In this document: positions 7,146 to 10,807 of the stretch, piece after piece
Numbering within the stretch: position 1 is the stretch's first letter
Layout: every line of letters starts with the position of its first letter
NCBI GenBank assembly: GCA_002085385.1
Contig: NATO01000051.1
Coordinates: 1-10,807, forward strand
From: a candidate division Zixibacteria bacterium 4484_93
GTDB lineage: Bacteria; UBP14; UBA6098; 4484-93
Direction of reading: 5' to 3'
Length of the DNA stretch: 10,807 nt
Position numbers and translations under genes: made by a program
Notes under the pieces: model-generated
Seen by the model: only the letters and a program-made list of their open reading frames with translations
Told to the model about the DNA's origin: nothing
Database searches by the model: none

Positions 7146-7543
7146 AGTCCCCTTTTTTGTTTTGTTTTCTCGAATTCTCTTGTGAATATGAGAAATCGCT
7201 GCCTTTCTGCGAGGAACCGCTCGATGAGCTCAGGGAGTCCGGGAAACCTTGTATTGTCTACCTGCTTGAACATAAGTATATTCTTTGTCAGATTGTCGAG
7301 TGTCGCTGACTCTGGTTTCTTCTCAAACTCGCGCCTTGCCCGAACAAGCCTGTTTGATAGCTCAATCTCATCGGGAGCGGCATTTTCTACATTTCTCTGA
7401 ATGAGCAGGGAGAGGTGAAGTATCTCTTTTGATGATGCGGAAAGTCTGGTCTGGATAGCAGCAGTGAGTCTTTTCTCTCTCTTGAGGAATATCAGCGTCC
7501 CGGCAAAAAACAGCACCAGAAATATAATCATAGCAAAAAACAC
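7133..7543 (-). CDS. Small membrane-anchored helical protein, possibly a divergent LemA-like protein
   Basis: This 136-residue protein has one N-terminal membrane segment (about residues 1-20, then KREKR) and a charged, helix-rich remainder. I do not recognise a named family with confidence. The layout resembles LemA: a membrane anchor, a helix ending in ARREFEK (69-75), then a hydrophobic helix and FPGLPELIERFLAERQ (100-115), followed by TREFEK. This parallels the YPELK...L..EL..TEN..A.AR..YN region of the true LemA at 9428, but the key Asn and Tyr residues are missing. GTG 7543 is chosen because a perfect AAGGAGG sits 4 bp upstream; the next ATG (7531) would be 16 bp away. It is the first gene of the minus-strand train and overlaps mutL by 13 bp. 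Confidence 0.6.
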   Translation of the reverse strand: MFFAMIIFLVLFFAGTLIFLKREKRLTAAIQTRLSASSKEILHLSLLIQRNVENAAPDEIELSNRLVRARREFEKKPESATLDNLTKNILMFKQVDNTRFPGLPELIERFLAERQRFLIFTREFEKTKQKRGLWER

Positions 7544-7547
7544 ACTC

Positions 7548-7554
7548 CCTCCTT
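7548..7554 (-). promoter_or_regulatory. Strong ribosome binding site that decides a GTG start
   Basis: The minus strand reads AAGGAGG here, 4 bp before GTG 7543. It fixes the non-ATG start of the small membrane protein. It also shows that canonical Shine-Dalgarno initiation works in this genome alongside the apparently leaderless genes. Confidence 0.7.
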
Positions 7555-7568
7555 ACCTGTGAGGTTAA

Positions 7569-7596
7569 AAGATAACAATTCTGGAGGAATTATCAA
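7569..7596 (-). promoter_or_regulatory. Candidate promoter of the minus-strand gene train
   Basis: On the minus strand, TTGATA (7596-7591) and TATCTT (7574-7569) are 16 bp apart. This would place initiation near 7562 and leave a leader of about 20 nt that includes the AAGGAGG site. The match to consensus is moderate (the -10 is weak), and the 115-bp divergent spacer is AT-rich, so chance is possible. Some promoter is required here, since the upstream gene diverges. Confidence 0.4.
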
Positions 7597-7622
7597 TAAT
7601 TTTTCGCATAGAAGCTCTTTGC

Positions 7623-7650
7623 TTGACTTTTGAATAATATTTGATAATTT
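7623..7650 (+). promoter_or_regulatory. Candidate promoter of the plus-strand operon, probably leaderless
   Basis: TTGACT (7623-7628) is followed after 16 bp by TAATTT (7645-7650); an alternative -10, GATAAT (7643-7648), has a 14-bp spacer. Either places initiation within a few bases of the ATG at 7659. No Shine-Dalgarno lies between the -10 box and the ATG. The arrangement repeats that at ribD, including the identical TTGACT hexamer. Confidence 0.5.
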
Positions 7651-7658
7651 AATCAATT

Positions 7659-8531
7659 ATGAGATGGATGTCAGCAGTAGTTCTGATTTTTCTGGGTGTT
7701 GGTGCGCTCTTTGCGTATGAGCCGGGTTTTGTCTTCCTCACGACGCCTGGAACTGCTTACTCTTTATCTCTCGGAGAGAATACCGCCTCCCTGAGCGGCA
7801 GGTTGACCCTGTTCGGTAGCAATCCTGCTTCTCTTTTCTCTGATAAGAAGTTCGAGGCATCCTGTTCCTACATAAGCCGCTTCGGTGAGCTTCGCTACAG
7901 TTCGCTGCTTCTTCTGTATAACAGGAACTGGTTCCATATAACAGGTGCATTTTTTATAGGTGGTGTCTCCGACATTGAGGCAAGGCAGTCTCCAACGGAT
8001 AGACCCGACTATCTCTTCTCGTCGAGGGATATCGAATATTCTCTGACTGTTTCTGCCACCCCGTGGCGGTTTCTTTCCGTTGGTGCCACGGCTAAAGGGA
8101 TATATGAGAAGTTATCCGTCTACGATGCAAGAGGCTCTGCATTCGACATAGGGCTTCTTGTGAGCCACCGTTGGGTCTCTTTTGGTGTAGCTGTTCAGAA
8201 CTATGGTGGCTCTTCACGCTTTGAGCAGTATTATTTCGAGCTACCGCTCACATACAAAGCAGCCATTTCTGTCTACCCGAGGGATGATATCTCCCTTCTT
8301 TTCGGTTTCACCAAGCCCGATTATGCCTCGGGGGTTGAGAATGTCGCCGTTGAATACACATATCGACATATCCTTTCCCTCAGGGGAGCTTACATCATAG
8401 GAGGTGATTCTCAGAGGTTCGCATTCGGGCTGGGTGTTTTGCTGGGTATGTTCTCCTTCGATTATGGCTACGGCTATTCCGCATCTGTTCTGGGAGATAC
8501 CTATACTCTCGGTGTGAATTTTGCCCTGTGA
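7659..8531 (+). CDS. PorV/PorQ (UPF0164-like) family outer-membrane beta-barrel protein
   Basis: This 290-residue protein has a signal peptide (about 1-19, cleavage likely after ALFA) and a barrel-like body of alternating strands and turns. The NPASL motif (55-59) and AFDIGLLV (161-168), followed by VSFGVAVQNYGG, match the PorV/PorQ pattern; the other barrel protein in the window has the related GFDIGFYY and FGAVLKNI. The C-terminus ends with LGVNFAL, a typical final strand. It is the first gene of a plus-strand operon and is followed directly by a membrane protein gene overlapping or abutting its stop. ATG 7659 is used; Met4 (7668) is an alternative, and neither has a Shine-Dalgarno. Its function beyond the outer membrane is not evident. 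Confidence 0.75.
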   Translation: MRWMSAVVLIFLGVGALFAYEPGFVFLTTPGTAYSLSLGENTASLSGRLTLFGSNPASLFSDKKFEASCSYISRFGELRYSSLLLLYNRNWFHITGAFFIGGVSDIEARQSPTDRPDYLFSSRDIEYSLTVSATPWRFLSVGATAKGIYEKLSVYDARGSAFDIGLLVSHRWVSFGVAVQNYGGSSRFEQYYFELPLTYKAAISVYPRDDISLLFGFTKPDYASGVENVAVEYTYRHILSLRGAYIIGGDSQRFAFGLGVLLGMFSFDYGYGYSASVLGDTYTLGVNFAL

Positions 8532-8539
8532 GAGGTCGT

Positions 8540-9406
8540 ATGAAGATTGCGGACTATATCAAAGCGTTCTCTCCTCTCTGGTCTCTGTTCTTTGTATCCT
8601 TCTTTCTTCTCGGATATTTTCGTGGGAGTGGCAACGCGGCAGCCGGATTGTCTCCAAGGATTTTTTTATCCCTCCTTTTCGGTCTGTCTGCGGTCTTGCT
8701 TATCATTCAGCTTCACTACTGTGAGCTTGGACACAAACTTTCATCCTATTCACCTGTTGTGAGGTTTTGCATTCCCCTGAGGAACATAGTTGCCCTTACC
8801 TTAGCCCTTCTCGTTATATCGATTGTTCTCGCAGCGACTGTTAAGCTACCCTTTGTTATCGGGGTTATAGTTGTTCTTACACCCTTTTTGTTTTTTATCT
8901 TTTCGCCTGTGTCGTTGAGGAGAAGGGGGTTGTGGTATAATCTTGCCTTTTTGCTGGCTGCCTTTTTGCTATTCTCTCTCGGCTGGATACTCTCCGGTGG
9001 GAGCTTCCCTTCAATGCTTCTGCATAGTATTCCTTATCTTCTATTTGCTTTTTTCTTCTCGGTTATCATCTGGCATCTTGAGGAGAAGCCACCCGAAACC
9101 ATATTCTCCCGTTTTTCTCATCGTGAGCTTATTCTTTTGCTTATCCTGGGGCTGGCACTCATAGGGATAGTCTCCTGCCTCCTGCACGAGCAGGTAATAT
9201 TCCTGCTCTCGATATTTTTGTTTCCGTTTCTTCTCTGGTCTGTATTTGCTCCGAGGAGGGAGATTCTACTTTTGAATGTTATGCTCTTTCTTATGCCAGT
9301 TTTTACTGCGTTTTATTTTATAGATTATATCTGGTATGTTTTTCTTCTTGTGGTTTCCTGTGTTTTCAGGCTGGTGTATATTCTTTTGTTGCCAAAGAGG
9401 GGATAA
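8540..9406 (+). CDS. Polytopic membrane protein with UbiA-like layout but no Asp-rich motifs
   Basis: The 288 residues form about nine or ten hydrophobic segments (roughly 13-27, 41-60, 82-100, 103-122, 133-152, 159-178, 196-215, 217-236, 242-260 and 263-285). The order of landmarks resembles UbiA prenyltransferases: an N-terminal DYIKAFSPLW; a SPVVRF..PLR..VAL.LALL stretch (71-91) where UbiA has its NP..R.RPL.SG segment; FSPVSLRRRGLWYNL (121-135) like the YS..RLKR..LWGN segment; and TIFSRF (187-192). The two metal/diphosphate-binding Asp motifs are absent: the sites read HYCELGHKLS (59-68) and WHLEEKPPE (178-186), and only two Asp occur in the whole protein. ATG 8540 is preferred for its GAGAGG site 4 bp upstream; GTG 8528 would overlap the previous stop as GTGA. 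The family assignment is inference. Confidence 0.6.
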   Translation: MKIADYIKAFSPLWSLFFVSFFLLGYFRGSGNAAAGLSPRIFLSLLFGLSAVLLIIQLHYCELGHKLSSYSPVVRFCIPLRNIVALTLALLVISIVLAATVKLPFVIGVIVVLTPFLFFIFSPVSLRRRGLWYNLAFLLAAFLLFSLGWILSGGSFPSMLLHSIPYLLFAFFFSVIIWHLEEKPPETIFSRFSHRELILLLILGLALIGIVSCLLHEQVIFLLSIFLFPFLLWSVFAPRREILLLNVMLFLMPVFTAFYFIDYIWYVFLLVVSCVFRLVYILLLPKRG

Positions 9407-9414
9407 TAAACTAA

Positions 9415-9421
9415 AAGGAGG
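9415..9421 (+). promoter_or_regulatory. Consensus ribosome binding site of lemA
   Basis: AAGGAGG sits 6 bp before ATG 9428, in the 21-bp gap after the membrane-protein gene. It is the best Shine-Dalgarno on this strand and suggests LemA is made in larger amounts than its operon partners. Confidence 0.7.
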
Positions 9422-9427
9422 ATAACG

Positions 9428-10009
9428 ATGAAGAAGAGGTCCTGGATGATACTGCTTCTGGTTTTGGGCTGCATTGTTGGGATAGTTCTAATATTTGCGA
9501 TATGGGGTGTTTCTGTCTACAACAAGATAGTTGCTCTCGACCAGGAAACAGAAAATCAATGGGCTCAGGTAGAGACCCAGCTTCAGAGGCGGTATGACCT
9601 GATAGACAATCTTGTTGAGACTGTGAAAGGATACGCTTCCCACGAGAGGGAAACATTTCTTGGTGTGACAGAGGCTCGTTCCCGTGTGAGTTCTGCCGGG
9701 ACTGTTGCCGAGAAGATAGAGGCAGAGAATCAGCTTTCATCGGCTCTTTCCAGGCTTCTCGTCGTTGTGGAGAACTATCCTGAGCTGAAGGCAAACGAGA
9801 ACTTTATCCGCCTTCAGGATGAGCTCGCCGGCACGGAGAACAGGATAGCTGTTGCCAGGAAACGATACAACGATGCTGTCAGGTCTTACAATACCTTTGT
9901 TAAGGTTTTCCCCAACAATCTTGTTGCTGGTCTGTTCGGCAAATCCGAGCCGAAGAAGTTCTTTGCTGCGCCGGAGGCTGCCAAGGAGGCACCAAAGGTC
10001 AAATTCTGA
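9428..10009 (+). CDS. lemA: LemA family membrane protein
   Basis: A classical LemA protein of 193 residues. One membrane segment (about 7-30) is followed by the conserved coiled-helical domain: QRRYDLIDNLVETVKGY (53-69), YPELKANENFIRLQDEL (117-133), TENRIAVARKRYNDAVRSYN (136-155) and FPNNLVAGLFG (161-171). The tail is Ala/Lys/Pro-rich. Topology is predicted as a short N-terminal arm plus a large helical domain outside the cytoplasm. The biochemical role of LemA is not settled; in other bacteria the gene often sits with a TPM-domain protein or HtpX-type protease. Neither is next to it here: rlmB follows, its ATG sharing one base with the lemA stop (TGATG), so the two are probably co-translated. 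Confidence 0.93.
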   Translation: MKKRSWMILLLVLGCIVGIVLIFAIWGVSVYNKIVALDQETENQWAQVETQLQRRYDLIDNLVETVKGYASHERETFLGVTEARSRVSSAGTVAEKIEAENQLSSALSRLLVVVENYPELKANENFIRLQDELAGTENRIAVARKRYNDAVRSYNTFVKVFPNNLVAGLFGKSEPKKFFAAPEAAKEAPKVKF

Positions 10010-10719
10010 TGGGGCAACCTGATTTTATTTACGGTAGAAAAGTATTCGTTGATTTCCTTAAAGGCAAACGCAGTGTCGAAAAGGTCTATCTTATCGAATC
10101 CGCTTTCCGGAGCTTGAAAGGCAAGATTAACAGAGTTCATATCCCATACAAAATAGTTGGCAGGGATGTTCTGTTCAAGCTGTCCGGCAGGAGGGACCAT
10201 CAGGGAGTAGTTGCATTTGTATCGAGCTTCCGTTATGTGCCGCTTGAGAGCTTTCTTGTAGAAGGTTCATATCGTCTTGTCCTTCTCGACAGGATAACCG
10301 ATGTCCGCAACACGGGTTCTATCATAAGATCTGCCCATATTCTTGGATTTGATGGGGTAATCATCTCTGAGCGAGGTGGAGCAAAGGTAACCCCTGCTGT
10401 TGTTCACACCTCTGCCTGTGCCACAGAGTTTATCCCGATTCATCTTGCAGCTTCTATCCCCGATACGCTTGATACGCTGAAAAGGAAAGGTTTCTGCATC
10501 TTCTGTGCTGATATGTCGGGTGTTCCACTGAACGAGATTACATCCTATCCTGAAAGGGTTGTGCTTGTTCTCGGTTCGGAGGGAGGAGGGCACAGAGTAT
10601 CTGTTCTATCACGCTGCGACAATCTTATAGGCATTCCTCAGAAGGGGGAAATAGACTCTCTCAATGTTTCTGTTGCCGCCGGGATAATAATGCACGATAT
10701 GATGAGCAAAGAAATGTAA
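10009..10719 (+). CDS. rlmB: TrmH-family (SPOUT) rRNA 2'-O-methyltransferase, RlmB-like
   Basis: RlmB methylates the 2'-OH of G2251 in the P-loop of 23S rRNA. The 236-residue protein has an N-terminal substrate-binding domain (about 1-75: IYGRKVFVDFLK and DHQGVVAFV) and a C-terminal knotted SPOUT domain. Motif 1 is LDRITDVRNTGSIIRSA (93-109, Asn101 and Arg107). Motif 2 is LVLGSEGGG (186-194, Glu191). Motif 3 is IPQKGEIDSLNVSVAAGI (209-226). Motif 1 has DV where DP is usual, a mild deviation. ATG 10009 follows AAAGGT at 9 bp and overlaps the lemA stop by one base. The exact target (RlmB or another TrmH-group enzyme) cannot be proved from sequence, but length, the N-terminal domain and motifs fit RlmB best. 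Confidence 0.88.
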   Translation: MGQPDFIYGRKVFVDFLKGKRSVEKVYLIESAFRSLKGKINRVHIPYKIVGRDVLFKLSGRRDHQGVVAFVSSFRYVPLESFLVEGSYRLVLLDRITDVRNTGSIIRSAHILGFDGVIISERGGAKVTPAVVHTSACATEFIPIHLAASIPDTLDTLKRKGFCIFCADMSGVPLNEITSYPERVVLVLGSEGGGHRVSVLSRCDNLIGIPQKGEIDSLNVSVAAGIIMHDMMSKEM

Positions 10720-10723
10720 TAAT

Positions 10724-10807
10724 CTATCTTCTTCCTCGGAGGTCTTCTATATCCGTTCTATCGAGGTGGAAGCGGAACCAGTCCTCATATATTCTGTTCT
10801 TCTTCTG
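10724..10807 (-). CDS. C-terminus of a convergent gene, possibly a SurA/PpiC-type peptidyl-prolyl isomerase
   Basis: An open frame enters from the right edge and stops with TAG at 10726-10724, giving 27 residues: QKKNRIYEDWFRFHLDRTDI then EDLRGRR. The pattern of a charged helix, then W..(F/L) and a short acidic/basic end, resembles the C-terminal tail of periplasmic SurA/PpiC-like chaperone isomerases (K...YEDWL..LR.K..I.I). This is far too short to be sure. The gap to the convergent rlmB stop is only 4 bp, so no stem-loop terminator fits between the two genes. Another coding sequence ending here is equally possible. Confidence 0.4.
   Translation of the reverse strand, partial: QKKNRIYEDWFRFHLDRTDIEDLRGRR

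Noticed and set aside
9411..9794. Minus-strand 127-codon frame opposite lemA
   Set aside because: Gln/Ser/Pro-rich antisense translation; the plus strand encodes an unmistakable LemA protein with a consensus ribosome binding site.
10717..10726. Bidirectional terminator between rlmB and the convergent gene
   Set aside because: Only 4 bp separate the two stop codons and I see no hairpin followed by a T run nearby.
1..10807. tRNA/rRNA genes, CRISPR arrays, insertion sequences or attachment sites
   Set aside because: I found no cloverleaf-like or rRNA sequence, no regularly spaced repeats, no transposase and no long terminal repeats; almost every base is coding.

Overview
The window is a gene-dense bacterial chromosome segment with no RNA genes, insertion sequences or CRISPR arrays that I can see. 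Two genes encode secreted beta-barrel-like proteins of the PorV/PorQ (UPF0164-like) type, which points to a Gram-negative (diderm) bacterium. This protein type is common in Bacteroidetes/FCB relatives, spirochaetes and several uncultured phyla such as WOR-3-like lineages. I cannot name the taxon from sequence alone. Most genes have about 50-58% GC in the stretches I counted; the leftmost gene is clearly lower, at about 30-42%.

The left three quarters (1-7543) is one long minus-strand gene train. In transcription order it runs: a small membrane-anchored helical protein (GTG start at 7543), mutL, miaA, ribD, ribE, ribBA, a PorV-like barrel protein and a DNA methyltransferase that leaves the window at base 1. 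Neighbouring genes overlap by 4-29 bp at every junction except miaA/ribD. That 44-bp gap holds a near-consensus sigma-70-type promoter whose -10 box ends 6 bp before the ribD ATG, so ribD is probably read from a leaderless mRNA. The train mixes DNA mismatch repair (mutL), tRNA A37 prenylation (miaA), riboflavin synthesis (ribD, ribE, ribBA; ribH is absent) and envelope biology. The most striking coding anomaly is in RibBA. Its DHBP synthase domain lacks about 47 residues, including the segment with the active-site Cys, although the frame stays open and the GTP cyclohydrolase II domain looks intact.

A 115-bp divergent spacer (7544-7658) separates this train from a plus-strand operon: a second PorV-like barrel protein, a polytopic membrane protein laid out like a UbiA prenyltransferase but without its Asp motifs, a classical LemA protein, and RlmB (23S rRNA G2251 2'-O-methyltransferase). 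The first gene again has a TTGACT-type promoter placed so close to the ATG that a leaderless transcript is expected. At the right edge, the C-terminus of a convergent minus-strand gene, perhaps a SurA/PpiC-type peptidyl-prolyl isomerase, begins 4 bp after the rlmB stop.

I do not see a complete new multi-gene defence or mobile system. The items most worth following are the truncated RibB domain, the low-GC methyltransferase coupled by ATGA to a housekeeping operon, the paired leaderless promoters, and the Asp-less UbiA-like membrane protein.
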